From Shewanella seohaensis (GTDB lineage Bacteria > Pseudomonadota > Gammaproteobacteria > Enterobacterales > Shewanellaceae), in the NCBI RefSeq assembly GCF_025449215.1, contig NZ_CP104900.1, forward strand, positions 248,001 to 312,000: DNA of 64,000 bases. The letters are read 5' to 3'. The translations under genes and the position numbers were made by a program. Shown in pieces: positions 17,982-30,897 of the stretch (position 1 is the first letter of the stretch; each line of letters opens with the position of its first letter). The notes beneath the pieces are model-generated. The model did not search any database and was not told where the DNA came from. It saw only the letters and a list, made by a program, of their open reading frames with translations.

Positions 17982-18494
17982 TTACGACTTGTAAGGCATA
18001 GGGCCAAGATAATCTTTCTTACCCACATCCACACCGTTGTGGCGCAGAATCGCATAGGCCGTCGTCACATGGAAATATAAGTTCGGGATAGCATGCTCAA
18101 TCGCAAACTCGTATCCCGTCAAATACTTACCTTCCCAACGTGGTTGAGAGACGTGAATTGTCGCCGCATCCGCAAAATCTGCCTCGGTAAATTGAGCTAA
18201 GTACTCGATAACAGAAGCAATACGCGCTTGCAACTCTGGCAGAGTCATTTCAGTATCATCATGCTTAGGTACGGTATCTAAATTCCCTGTTAGACGCGCG
18301 ACCCCAATCTTGGCGGTATCACAGGCAATCTGGATCTGACGGATCAGATTAAATTGATCGGGTGCTAAGCGGGAATTTAATAATACCGCCATATCCACCT
18401 TCTTCAAGTTGGCAAAAATCTCACCCTTTTCCAGAATAAGACTCAAGTTTTTCAGCATCTTGCTAAATTGAACAGCCGTTAAATCATAAAACAT
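17982..18494 (-). CDS. DUF1993 family protein
   Basis: 170 residues from the ATG of MFYDLTAVQFSKML, which has AGGAG nine bases upstream; a longer frame to 18569 is not supported. The body matches the DUF1993 pattern (VLLNSRLAPDQFNLIRQIQIACDTAK and a C-terminal YFHVTTAYAILRHNGVDVGKKDYLG). The family is soluble, all-helical and DinB-like, with unknown function. It stands alone between the two-component system and the rRNA operon. The gap 18495-18700 contains only the rrn terminator. Confidence 0.85.
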   Translation of the reverse strand: MFYDLTAVQFSKMLKNLSLILEKGEIFANLKKVDMAVLLNSRLAPDQFNLIRQIQIACDTAKIGVARLTGNLDTVPKHDDTEMTLPELQARIASVIEYLAQFTEADFADAATIHVSQPRWEGKYLTGYEFAIEHAIPNLYFHVTTAYAILRHNGVDVGKKDYLGPMPYKS

Positions 18495-18658
18495 GACATA
18501 AACTCCTGTGATAAACGCCACCAGATTGCAGCACTTCGGATTATCTTGGGGCAAATAACATGATTTCAACAGCAGAAAATAAAGATTTATTTTGCGTTAG
18601 CCAGAGGACTGGTAGACAAAGAGTGATAAGAGCGGCTCAAAATGAAACAGATAAAGCG

Positions 18659-18688
18659 AAAAAAGCCTCTGCATTTCTGCAGAGGCTT
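18659..18688 (-). terminator. Terminator of the rRNA operon
   Basis: A perfect 11-bp stem AAGCCTCTGCA / TGCAGAGGCTT with a 4-base loop, followed on the minus strand by a T6 tract. It lies 13 bases beyond the tRNA-Asp CCA end. Confidence 0.88.
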
Positions 18689-18700
18689 ATCTCTTAATGT

Positions 18701-18777
18701 TGGCGGAGCGGACGGGACTCGAACCCGCGACCCCCGGCGTGACAGGCCGGTATTCTAACCAACTGAACTACCGCTCC
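18701..18777 (-). tRNA. tRNA-Asp (GTC)
   Basis: A 77-base cloverleaf that starts GGAGCGG, has anticodon loop CTGTCAC (GTC), the T-loop GGTTCGAGTCC and an encoded CCA end. It is distal to 5S rRNA in the same operon, a common gammaproteobacterial position for this tRNA. Confidence 0.97.
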
Positions 18778-18813
18778 TTTAACTTAACGCTTACGCATTA
18801 AGCTAAATTAGGC

Positions 18814-18930
18814 GCCTGGAAATGACCTACTCTCACATGGGGAGACCCCACACTACCATCGGCGCGATTGCGTTTCACTTCTGAGTTCGGGATGGGATCA
18901 GGTGGGACCACAATGCTATTGTCACCAAGC
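18814..18930 (-). rRNA. rrf: 5S ribosomal RNA
   Basis: About 117 bases. The 5' end GCTTGG pairs with the 3' end CCAGGC, and internal conserved blocks (GGTCCCACCTGA, CCGAACTCAGAAGTGAAA, GGTAGTGTGGGGTCTCCCCATG) are present. The ends are set by the terminal stem and may be off by one or two bases. Confidence 0.95.
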
Positions 18931-19060
18931 AAATTTGGTATTTACTTACCCGTCTTATCTCATGCAGGCAGTAAATGAATTCGGAAAGCTGGATTGAGTG
19001 CACTTCTTAAGTGTTTGTATTCGTCTAAGTATCACTTAGTAAAACCCATCTGGGTTGTAT

Positions 19061-21952
<2,892 letters not shown>

Positions 21953-22258
21953 ATACAACCCAAATGAGTTTCACTTGAATTGTTGCGACCAGCTGGTTTT
22001 ACTTGTCTCATCTTCGACCAAGAAGATGGACTCGCCTTAGACTTGAATATTCAAGACACTTAAAAAGTGTTTTAAGAACTCAATTTTTTTCGTATTAACA
22101 CAACGACAGACATCATTGTATTAATTACTATCAGCTTTCCAAATTGTTAAAGAACAATGCTTACCGGCATGCGGCGCATTTCGCTCTCCCTCCTCTTTCG
22201 AGAAGTTCAACAAGCCATCTGTGTGAACACTCAACAAATATCGAGTTAGTCGTATAGG
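21953..22258 (-). other. 16S-23S internal transcribed spacer without tRNA genes
   Basis: 306 bases. No cloverleaf, CCA end or T-loop (GGTTCGA) was seen on the transcribed strand, so the usual tRNA-Ile/tRNA-Ala pair is absent from this copy. It holds a boxA antitermination element (22144-22156), and sequences flanking 23S that can pair for RNase III processing. Confidence 0.8.
22144..22156 (-). promoter_or_regulatory. Spacer boxA antitermination element
   Basis: TGTTCTTTAACAA on the transcribed strand, one base different from the canonical rrn boxA TGCTCTTTAACA. NusB/S10-dependent antitermination is established for this element class. Confidence 0.75.
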
Positions 22259-23799
<1,541 letters not shown>

Positions 23800-23986
23800 A
23801 AAAGTTTTTTGTTTAACTCGCGTTAAACGACTCAATGAATTCTGAATCGACTTAACTTAATAAGTCGTTGTACATATTGCTATGAACACTCATTCATTGA
23901 TTTAATTCTTTGATTACTCGCCAAACGGCAGAGTAATTTCGATTAACTCAACACCTGTGAGTGTCCACACAGATTTCTTGTTTAGA

Positions 23987-23999
23987 TTGTTAAAGAGCA
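23987..23999 (-). promoter_or_regulatory. Leader boxA of the rRNA operon
   Basis: TGCTCTTTAACAA on the transcribed strand, an exact match to the rrn boxA core, about 190 bases upstream of mature 16S. Together with the promoters at 24046 and 24181 it fills the 482-bp gap 23800-24281. Confidence 0.85.
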
Positions 24000-24045
24000 T
24001 TTGACCATTCACTTCGCGTTACCGCTCAGCGGGTCAGGGCTGCGT

Positions 24046-24073
24046 ATTCTACGCATTTCCCTTGTCGCGTCAA
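24046..24073 (-). promoter_or_regulatory. rRNA operon promoter P2
   Basis: On the minus strand, TTGACG, 16 bases, TAGAAT, followed by ACGCAGCC. Strong match to sigma-70 hexamers with position expected for the inner rrn promoter. Confidence 0.75.
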
Positions 24074-24180
24074 GGCGTTTTTGCAAACTTCTTGGCGCTT
24101 TCGAATCAACTGCACATTTTGCATTCGATTCACACTGTCACCGCGCTTGCTTTCGCTGTCTGCCGTGTCAGTGGATGCGC

Positions 24181-24208
24181 ATTATAGGCAGCAGAACTTT
24201 TTGTGCAA
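24181..24208 (-). promoter_or_regulatory. rRNA operon promoter P1
   Basis: On the minus strand, TTGCAC, 16 bases, then a perfect TATAAT followed by the GC-rich discriminator GCGCATCC, typical of stringently controlled rrn promoters. The A/T-rich stretch immediately upstream (24209-24226) could serve as an UP element and is shared with the T-tract of the preceding terminator. Confidence 0.85.
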
Positions 24209-24223
24209 GGGCTTTTTAAAAGA

Positions 24224-24246
24224 AAAAGATCGCATGGCGATCTTTT
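24224..24246 (-). terminator. Terminator of the ccmFGH-tlpA operon
   Basis: Inverted repeat AAAGATCGC / GCGATCTTT with a short loop, followed on the minus strand by TTTTCTTTT. It separates the cytochrome maturation operon from the rrn promoters, which are read in the same direction about 15 bases further on. Confidence 0.75.
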
Positions 24247-24281
24247 CTACAATGGCGTTCTATTTACGTGCAATCTGCTGC

Positions 24282-24863
24282 TTAATTCAGCTTTTTCGCG
24301 CCTTTATCGATAAAACCTTGGATCAGCGATACGGCTTTTGCGTCATCCCAGTCGACAAATGATCGCACAAACGCGATCAATTGGCCGTTTTGATCGAGAA
24401 TAAAGGTCGCAGGGATAGTATCTAATGGAAACACTTGCCCGAGGTTTTGTTCAGGATCGTAGTAGGAGTTAAAGTTCGCCATTCCTAATGAGGTTAGAAA
24501 CGGCTGAACTTGCTGCTTGCCATCCGCATCGATAGAGATAGGTAATAGTGCAAACTCTTCCGCTTTAAACTTTGTCGCCAATCGTTCAATCGCTGGTAAC
24601 TCTCTGACACAGGGAGGACACCAAGTCGCCCACATGTTCACCATCACGACTTTGCCTTTGTATTGGCTGAAATCGATAGCCTTGCCATCGACGTCACTAA
24701 AGGCAACGGGTTCGATAGGATAAGTTTTTGGCAAAACGTTAATCAGATCGACTGTCGACTCTATCGGCTTATTTGCCTGCTGCATGCCGGGGTACGCTTG
24801 GGCGCCACCAGCAAAGGCAACAGACAGACTCGCTAGGATTGCAGCTAAGGCAAATGACTTCAT
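24282..24863 (-). CDS. TlpA-family thioredoxin-like protein at the end of the ccmFGH operon
   Basis: A periplasmic thiol-disulfide protein, 193 residues, with a signal peptide (MKSFALAAILASLSVAFAGGAQA). The redox motif WATWC82-P-P-C85 and the cis-Pro region (TIPATFILDQNG) are present. Its start overlaps the ccmH stop by four bases, so it is translationally coupled to cytochrome c maturation. It probably reduces apocytochrome or CcmH cysteines in addition to CcmG, which would give this operon two thioredoxin-like reductants. That role is inference from context. Confidence 0.88.
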   Translation of the reverse strand: MKSFALAAILASLSVAFAGGAQAYPGMQQANKPIESTVDLINVLPKTYPIEPVAFSDVDGKAIDFSQYKGKVVMVNMWATWCPPCVRELPAIERLATKFKAEEFALLPISIDADGKQQVQPFLTSLGMANFNSYYDPEQNLGQVFPLDTIPATFILDQNGQLIAFVRSFVDWDDAKAVSLIQGFIDKGAKKLN

Positions 24864-25339
24864 TTATTATCACGCTTTAATAGAGCATCAAGCGCTTTTT
24901 GATCTTCGGCGCTGATTTCAGGCTCGGTCGTGCCACCGATGCGTTGCTTGCGGATAAAGATGAAACCAATGATAAGACCGAGCAGCAACAAACCCACTGG
25001 ACCTAACCAAAGAATATAGGTTTTGGTTTCCATTTTCGGTTTGTAGAGGACGAACTCACCATAACGGCTGGTCATAAACTCGATGATCTCATCATCGCCC
25101 TTGCCTTCATCAACCATCTTGTAGACTTCAAGACGCAGATCTCGGGCAACGGGTGAGTTAGAGTCGATCAGGTTTTGGTTTTGACATTGCGGGCAACGCA
25201 ACTCATGGGCCAGTGATAGACCGCGTTTTTGGTTTTCTGGCGATTTAAACTCGTAGGTATCGACAGGTGTCGCCATCGCCGTTGTTGCCATACTCAGCAA
25301 CAACACTAAACCACCGATGATTTTTGTCAGAGTTTTCAC
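24860..25339 (-). CDS. ccmH: Cytochrome c-type biogenesis protein CcmH
   Basis: 159 residues. Signal peptide/first helix (residues 8-23), then the periplasmic redox motif LRC49-P-Q-C52-Q-N of the CcmH/NrfF/Ccl2 family, then a C-terminal membrane helix (IGFIF region, about 110-128). It binds and reduces apocytochrome CxxCH motifs. It lacks the TPR part that Escherichia coli CcmH carries; that function is supplied by the separate ccmI gene at 28281. It overlaps ccmG upstream and tlpA downstream by four bases each. Confidence 0.93.
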   Translation of the reverse strand: MKTLTKIIGGLVLLLSMATTAMATPVDTYEFKSPENQKRGLSLAHELRCPQCQNQNLIDSNSPVARDLRLEVYKMVDEGKGDDEIIEFMTSRYGEFVLYKPKMETKTYILWLGPVGLLLLGLIIGFIFIRKQRIGGTTEPEISAEDQKALDALLKRDNK

Positions 25340-25890
25340 GCTGCACCATCCTTCGCCGCTTCAGCTTGTAATTGTTGGATCATGGGGTACAGAGTTTCGC
25401 TCCACACGCGTTGGTCGATTGGACCCGCGTAACGGAAGCGAATAATACCTTTATGATCGACAATAAAGCTTTCTGGCGCGCCATACACCCCCAAATCTAA
25501 CCCTAAGCGTCCATCCTTATCGAAGATGTTGATATGGTATGGATCGCCTTGACGTTTCAATTCTTCCAGTGCGGGAATACGCTCATCGCGGTAGTTAATC
25601 CCATAGATAGGCAGAATATTTTGGCGTTTCAGCATGACTAAGAAAGGATGCTCATACTTACAAGATGGGCACCAAGTGGCCCATACGTTAAGTAGTGACA
25701 CTTTACCTTTCAGTTGCTCATTGGTAATCATCTCGCTTGGTGTTTCGAGACGTTCCAGTTGGAAAGCCGGGATCGGCTTTCCTTCCAGAGCTGAATCCAG
25801 TTTCTGTGGATTTAAAAACAATCCTTTGTATAAAAATACCCCCATGCCAAGAAAGATGACTAATGGGATAAACAGAACCAACTTCTTCAT
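25336..25890 (-). CDS. ccmG: Thiol:disulfide interchange protein CcmG (DsbE)
   Basis: 184 residues with an N-terminal membrane anchor (residues 4-24) and a periplasmic thioredoxin fold with NVWATWC74-P-S-C77. The Glu of KYEHP after the active site and the GVYGAPESFIVD cis-Pro segment are CcmG hallmarks. It keeps apocytochrome cysteines reduced for heme ligation. Eleven bases separate it from ccmF. Confidence 0.94.
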   Translation of the reverse strand: MKKLVLFIPLVIFLGMGVFLYKGLFLNPQKLDSALEGKPIPAFQLERLETPSEMITNEQLKGKVSLLNVWATWCPSCKYEHPFLVMLKRQNILPIYGINYRDERIPALEELKRQGDPYHINIFDKDGRLGLDLGVYGAPESFIVDHKGIIRFRYAGPIDQRVWSETLYPMIQQLQAEAAKDGAA

Positions 25891-25901
25891 ACATTCCCCA
25901 A

Positions 25902-27881
25902 TTATTGCGCGGTAGCTAATTTCGCTTTTTCAGCTTGTGGCTTAACCGTAGCGGCCACTTTTGAGCGATAGCGTTTATCCGATGCGGCAAAGAAACCACC
26001 GACCATCATGAATATTGCTCCAAACCATAACCAACGAACAAAAGGTTTGTAGTTCAAGCGCACAGCAAACTCAGTGCTGCTGATTGGATCGCCCATGGTG
26101 ACATATAAGTCACGGAACAGACCCCAATCGATACCGGCTTCGGTCATATCCATGGTACGCACATTGTATTGGCGACGATCGGGCTTGAGTAAGGTCAGCA
26201 GTTTATCGCCTTTATAAATCTCAATTTGACCTTGTTGTGCGGTGTAGTTAGGACCGACAACGTTCTTAGTCTCGAGATACTTAAAGGTGTAACCCGCAAG
26301 CTCTTGGCTCACGCCGGGTCCCATACGCACACTCTTCTCAACCGAGTAGTTCGATACCATAGTGGCACCGATCACCGACACGGCAATACCTAAGTGGGCT
26401 AAGATCATCCCTAGCTCGCTGCGGCCCATACGTGCCACGCTCACTTCGCCTTCTTTTGGCTTAACGATGTTATAAGCGGCTCTTGCCGTCGCTAACACGA
26501 TCCAAGAAGCTGCGGCGATACCAAAGGCAACCCAAGCATTGAACGCACCATCCACAATAAACGGTGTCACGATACCAATCGCTGCCGAGACTAAAGCTGG
26601 CACCAGCAATTGGCGCTTGAGCTCACCTGCTTTGGATTTCTTCCAACGGATGATTGGACCGACACCCATAAAGCCAAACAGTACGAGGACAATTGGTACA
26701 AACACAGCGTTGAAGTATGGAGGTCCAACAGAAATCTTACCCATGCCTAATGCATCGATCAGCAGTGGATATAAAGTACCTAATAACACAGTACCCGCTG
26801 CAACCGTGAGTAACACGTTACAGACTAACAGCATGGTTTCTTTTGATTTCAGTTCGAAACGTGCTGGGCTGCTCATGTCACTGGCCCGGAAGGCAAACAG
26901 CGTGAGCGAGCCACCAATGGCTAAACCAAGCAGCAACAGGATGAACATACCGCGACTTGGATCGGCGGCAAATGAATGCACAGAGGTCAGTACACCCGAA
27001 CGAACAATAAAGGTACCGAGTAAGCTTAATGAGAAAGCGAAGATAGACAGTAATACGGTCCAGTTACGGAACGCACCACGTTTTTCGGTCACGATCAGCG
27101 AATGCACTAATGCCGTACCCACTAACCAAGGCATGAACGAAGCGTTCTCAACGGGGTCCCAGAACCACCAGCCGCCCCAGCCTAATTCGTAGTATGCCCA
27201 CCAAGAACCTAAAGCAATACCGCCCGTGAGGAAAATCCAAGCGGCTAAGGTCCAAGGACGTGACCAACGCGCCCACGCAGAGTCAAGGTGACCACTCATA
27301 AGAGCGGCAATCGCAAAGGCAAAGCTCACTGAGAAACCGACATAACCCAAGTACAGCATTGGAGGGTGGAAGATTAATCCCACGTCTTGCAGCATAGGGT
27401 TTAAGTCGCGACCTTCGGCAGGCATTGGGAATAGGCGTTCAAATGGGCTTGATGTGAGCAGCATAAATAAGCTGAAGCCAATCACAATCAGTGCCAGTAC
27501 CGCCAGTACCCTCGCGGTGAACACTTCTTCTAAGCCTTTACTGAATAAGGCAACTGAAGCCGCCCAAGTCGATAGTGCAAACACCCAAAACAGCAGTGAC
27601 CCTTCATGACCGCCCCATACGGCCGCAATCTTAAAAAAGATAGGTAACTGGGAATTCGAGTGATGTGCCACATAGGCAACGGAGAAATCATCAACGGCAA
27701 AGCTGTAACCAAGAGATACTACGGATAAAGCGATAAAGAAGAACATTCCGTAGGTTAACGGCCAAGCATACCTCACTAGATATTGGTCTTTACGGGCAAC
27801 ACCTATAAGGGGAACGCTGACTAATAAGAAGGCGAATGCCACTCCTATAATCAGCGAAAAGTGTCCAAGTTCTGGGATCAT
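25902..27881 (-). CDS. ccmF: Heme lyase subunit CcmF
   Basis: 659 residues, the usual CcmF size, with about fifteen hydrophobic segments. The tryptophan-rich heme-handling motif is present as GGWWFWDPVENASFMPWL, and conserved periplasmic His residues flank it (HSLIVTE, HSFAADPSRG). It joins holo-CcmE heme to apocytochromes together with CcmH and CcmI. It is the first gene of the ccmF-ccmG-ccmH-tlpA operon and divergent from ccmI. Confidence 0.95.
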   Translation of the reverse strand: MIPELGHFSLIIGVAFAFLLVSVPLIGVARKDQYLVRYAWPLTYGMFFFIALSVVSLGYSFAVDDFSVAYVAHHSNSQLPIFFKIAAVWGGHEGSLLFWVFALSTWAASVALFSKGLEEVFTARVLAVLALIVIGFSLFMLLTSSPFERLFPMPAEGRDLNPMLQDVGLIFHPPMLYLGYVGFSVSFAFAIAALMSGHLDSAWARWSRPWTLAAWIFLTGGIALGSWWAYYELGWGGWWFWDPVENASFMPWLVGTALVHSLIVTEKRGAFRNWTVLLSIFAFSLSLLGTFIVRSGVLTSVHSFAADPSRGMFILLLLGLAIGGSLTLFAFRASDMSSPARFELKSKETMLLVCNVLLTVAAGTVLLGTLYPLLIDALGMGKISVGPPYFNAVFVPIVLVLFGFMGVGPIIRWKKSKAGELKRQLLVPALVSAAIGIVTPFIVDGAFNAWVAFGIAAASWIVLATARAAYNIVKPKEGEVSVARMGRSELGMILAHLGIAVSVIGATMVSNYSVEKSVRMGPGVSQELAGYTFKYLETKNVVGPNYTAQQGQIEIYKGDKLLTLLKPDRRQYNVRTMDMTEAGIDWGLFRDLYVTMGDPISSTEFAVRLNYKPFVRWLWFGAIFMMVGGFFAASDKRYRSKVAATVKPQAEKAKLATAQ

Positions 27882-28280
27882 GGGTTTTCCTCAGTCTCTA
27901 ATAATATGTTGATTTAGAAAGACTCTAGACCAACGCACAACATGCTGTTCACACAAATGCACGAAATTTGGTTCATTTTAGTATTTGCTATTGTTCCTGT
28001 CTGCCTATTTCATACAAAACTGGGTGACTTGTCTCATTCTCAGTTTTTGACTAAATGGAGCCACCGCAGGCCTACAGTTTTGCATGTGACAGATAAATGA
28101 GCCTTAAGTTTCATACAAAATTTACTAGATGGATCAATTTGTGAACCAGTGCCCAACTCTCAGTTTTCACTGCAATGATGGTCTTATATTACTGTTCAAT
28201 GAATAATCTTTACGTATAATCTTGCTTCCAAGCCGGCGGTAACAACCGCTTTTATGCAAACTAAAGTGAATATAGAAACA
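27882..28280. other. Divergent intergenic region ccmF/ccmI
   Basis: About 400 bases with no supported gene. It contains a TATAAT at 28215-28220 that could be the -10 of a ccmI promoter (weak -35), a 12-base direct repeat TTTCATACAAAA at 28008 and 28109, and a loosely repeated CTCAGTTTT (about 28040 and 28160). It must hold both divergent promoters; no clear FNR, ArcA or CRP site was recognised. Confidence 0.5.
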
Positions 28281-29528
28281 ATGACGACATTTTGGATTTT
28301 TATTGCGCTTGTTGTGTTGGTCAGCTTACTGCTGATCTGGATCCCGCATTTCAGACAGCAAAAGTTGTTACGCACTGAAGAAGCCGGCGTTCGCAGACAA
28401 ACTAACCTTGAATTGTTCAATGAACGTCTTGCCACTCTTGAGAAAGAACTCAATGAAGAACTGCTCGACCAAGCTGAATTTGATGCACTGAAGAAAGAGC
28501 TAGAAATCAGCCTACTCCAAGACATCAAACAAGCGAGCGATGATTCACTCGTCAACCAGATCAAACCTAAGAGCATACTGTGGCCATCCGTCATGTCCGT
28601 CTGCTTGATTGCGATCTCAGGTTATCTCTATCAGCACTTGGGCGCCTTTGAGAATATTGGTAATACTCAGCCAGCGAATCCACATGCGGGTATGGACGCA
28701 GCGCAAATCATGGCGCAGCGCGTACAGATGATGGAAGCTCAAGTACAAGCCGAGCCTGAAAATAGCCAAGCTTGGTTCAGTCTGGGTCATGCTTATATTT
28801 CAGCTAACCAGTTCGATAAAGCCGTTGCTGCATTCGATAAAGTCATCGACTTAGTCGGTAAGCATGCAGAACTGTTAGGCCCGAAAGCGACCGCACTGTA
28901 CTACAAAGCCGGTCAGCAAATGACGCCACAGATTCAAGCCCTGATCGATGAATCCTTAGCATTAGATCCACAGGATCCATCGACCTTACTGCTCGTAGGT
29001 ATGGATGCTTTCTTCACGGCTAACTATCAAAAAGCCATTGATTCATGGCAGACCATTCTAAGCAGCGACCGCACCGATGTAGACCGCGCCGCACTGATGA
29101 ATGCGATTGAAACAGCCAACCTGCGCATGCAAGGCGAAACTGCTGGCATGCCTAACGATGACGTACACAAGCAGGCAAAAGTTGCGACAAAATCGGTGAG
29201 CATTGCGATTTCAATTTCACCTGAGCTAGCAGCACAAGCAAGCCCTGAAGACACTATCTTCGTATTCGCCCGTGCAACTGAAGGCCCTAAAGTGCCATTA
29301 GCTGCGACTAAGGTCAGCGCAAAATCTTTACCTGTGACAGTGACACTCGATGACAGCACGGGTATGGGCGGCGATATGAAACTGAGCCAAACTGCGAGTG
29401 TTGAAGTGATTGCAGTGTTGTCTAAACATGGCAACATCAAGCCTCAAGCGGGTGACATTCAAGGTAAGGTCAGCAAAGTGAATGTGGGTGATACTGCAAG
29501 CTTAGTATTGGATACTCAAGTCCAATAA
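28281..29528 (+). CDS. ccmI: Cytochrome c biogenesis TPR protein CcmI
   Basis: 415 residues from the ATG of MTTFWIFIALVV; an in-frame upstream ATG (28254) would place polar residues before the first helix. Two membrane helices (residues 2-20 and about 97-115) flank a cytoplasmic coiled segment with the typical TNLELFNERL and LKKELEISLLQD. TPR repeats follow (AWFSLGHAYISANQFDKAVAAF), then a C-terminal beta-rich periplasmic domain. It chaperones apocytochromes for the CcmF/H lyase. It faces away from ccmF instead of being part of ccmH. Confidence 0.92.
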   Translation: MTTFWIFIALVVLVSLLLIWIPHFRQQKLLRTEEAGVRRQTNLELFNERLATLEKELNEELLDQAEFDALKKELEISLLQDIKQASDDSLVNQIKPKSILWPSVMSVCLIAISGYLYQHLGAFENIGNTQPANPHAGMDAAQIMAQRVQMMEAQVQAEPENSQAWFSLGHAYISANQFDKAVAAFDKVIDLVGKHAELLGPKATALYYKAGQQMTPQIQALIDESLALDPQDPSTLLLVGMDAFFTANYQKAIDSWQTILSSDRTDVDRAALMNAIETANLRMQGETAGMPNDDVHKQAKVATKSVSIAISISPELAAQASPEDTIFVFARATEGPKVPLAATKVSAKSLPVTVTLDDSTGMGGDMKLSQTASVEVIAVLSKHGNIKPQAGDIQGKVSKVNVGDTASLVLDTQVQ

Positions 29529-29541
29529 TGACCGACCTCAA

Positions 29542-29594
29542 GCGCTAAGCTTCGGCTTAGCGCAGACATAAAAACCGGCTGATGCCGGTTTTTT
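29542..29594. terminator. Double hairpin terminator between ccmI and scyA
   Basis: Two consecutive stems. The first is GCGCTAAGC-TTCG-GCTTAGCGC (29542-29563). The second is AAAACCGGC-TGAT-GCCGGTTTT, followed by further T residues (29571-29594). The second has T-tracts on both strands and suits both convergent genes. Confidence 0.85.
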
Positions 29595-29610
29595 ATTAAC
29601 ACTGAAAAAA

Positions 29611-29910
29611 TTACTGAGCTTTAGACATAAACTCGATAGCTGCTTTGTAATCTTCGTCAGTACAATCAGTACACATACCACCTGGTGGCATTGCGTTTAA
29701 ACCTGTTTTCACACTGTGTAACAGAGTGTCCATACCTTTTGCTAAGCGTGGTTCCCACTCAGCAGCATTGTGCGCCTTTGGAGCACCAGCAACACCCATG
29801 CTGTGGCATACGGTACATGCCTTGTTGAAAATAGCTTCAGCATCTTGAGCTGAAACGTTGACTGACATAGTCAAAGCAGCGACTGCAGTCATTGCTAACA
29901 GTTTTTTCAT
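29611..29910 (-). CDS. scyA: Small monoheme cytochrome c5 (ScyA type)
   Basis: A 99-residue periplasmic cytochrome with a signal peptide MKKLLAMTAVAALTMSVNVSAQ, so the mature protein is about 78 residues. The heme site is C32-T-V-C35-H36. The Met ligand region GLNAMPPGGMCTDCTDEDY with an extra Cys pair is the cytochrome c5 signature. The ATG at 29910 is chosen because it starts the signal peptide; the upstream in-frame extension to 29970 is not protein-like. Known ScyA proteins shuttle electrons between periplasmic cytochromes. It lies between ccmI and ccmA, whose products mature it. Confidence 0.88.
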   Translation of the reverse strand: MKKLLAMTAVAALTMSVNVSAQDAEAIFNKACTVCHSMGVAGAPKAHNAAEWEPRLAKGMDTLLHSVKTGLNAMPPGGMCTDCTDEDYKAAIEFMSKAQ

Positions 29911-30235
29911 GTTCAATGTTCCTAATGCAAATACGTACAAAGCTCTCGCTGCCCTTTGAGGCAGACTCATTATAGCGAGTTAAGATTACTACAAACTTCA
30001 ATAAATCTCATCTTTTTGTGATTAGAATCTCAGCGCAAATGATATGAGGCGACAAGCGTGACAAATTCGTTAATATATTAGCAAGTATTAAAAAAGTTCG
30101 ATTTGTACGAGAAATATTGCGGTTATTGGAACCACATCAAATTGCTGACATCTAGTATTAAGCAAGTGTAAACCCCGCAATATCGTTTGTGTTAGAATCA
30201 CTTGTGTTTCCTTCCGGCTTGAGATAGAGGGTTCA
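29911..30235. other. Divergent intergenic region scyA/ccmA
   Basis: 325 AT-rich bases with no supported gene. It must contain promoters for scyA (minus) and ccmABCDE (plus). A TAGAAT near 30194 could be a -10 for ccmA but has no good -35. No operator was recognised. Confidence 0.5.
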
Positions 30236-30886
30236 GTGACAAATATAACTTCAGTAAACACACTGGTATCGGCGAGCAAGCTGACATGTATCCGCGAAGA
30301 ACGCATCCTATTTGATGAATTAAGTTTTGATATAAATGCTGGCGATATCGTCCAGATTGAAGGCCCAAATGGCGCCGGCAAAACCAGCTTATTACGTATA
30401 TTGGCAGGCTTATCTCGCCCTTACGCTGGGCAAACCTTTTATCTCAACGAAGATATCAATCGTTGCCGCGATGAATATAACGAAGATTTATTGTATTTAG
30501 GCCACCTTGCGGGGGTGAAATCCGAATTAACTGCGGAAGAAAACCTTAACTTCAATTTAAGAATCAGTGGCTATGATGATTTTGATACTGCAGCTATTTT
30601 AGCTAAAGTGAATTTAGCTGGATTCGAAGAAGCGCTGGCTGGACATTTATCCGCAGGTCAACATCGCCGCACCGCATTAGCAAGACTTTGGCATAACGAT
30701 TGTAAAGTGTGGATCCTCGATGAACCTTTTACTGCCATTGATAAAAAAGGTGTCGAAGAGCTTGAGCAATTATTTATTCAACATGCGGATAATGGTGGCT
30801 GTGTGGTACTCACCACCCACCAAGATATGGGCATTATCAAAGATGATAGGCTTCGTAAAATTCGTCTAGATTATCGCTTCGTATAA
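30236..30886 (+). CDS. ccmA: Heme exporter ATP-binding protein CcmA
   Basis: 216 residues from a GTG start. Walker A GPNGAGKT (43-50), signature LSAGQ (138-142) and Walker B WILDEP (159-164) are all present. With CcmB, CcmC and CcmD it forms the complex that releases heme-loaded CcmE. It is the first gene of ccmABCDE; ccmB starts 11 bases after the stop. Confidence 0.93.
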   Translation: MTNITSVNTLVSASKLTCIREERILFDELSFDINAGDIVQIEGPNGAGKTSLLRILAGLSRPYAGQTFYLNEDINRCRDEYNEDLLYLGHLAGVKSELTAEENLNFNLRISGYDDFDTAAILAKVNLAGFEEALAGHLSAGQHRRTALARLWHNDCKVWILDEPFTAIDKKGVEELEQLFIQHADNGGCVVLTTHQDMGIIKDDRLRKIRLDYRFV

Positions 30887-30897
30887 GGTTTGGCATA

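Noticed and set aside
21953..22258. tRNA-Ile/tRNA-Ala in the rRNA spacer
   Set aside because: No T-loop, acceptor stem or CCA end on the transcribed strand.
26539..27192. A 217-codon plus-strand open frame opposite ccmF
   Set aside because: It lies wholly antisense to conserved CcmF and its Ser/Asn/Thr/Pro-rich composition is typical of an antisense shadow.
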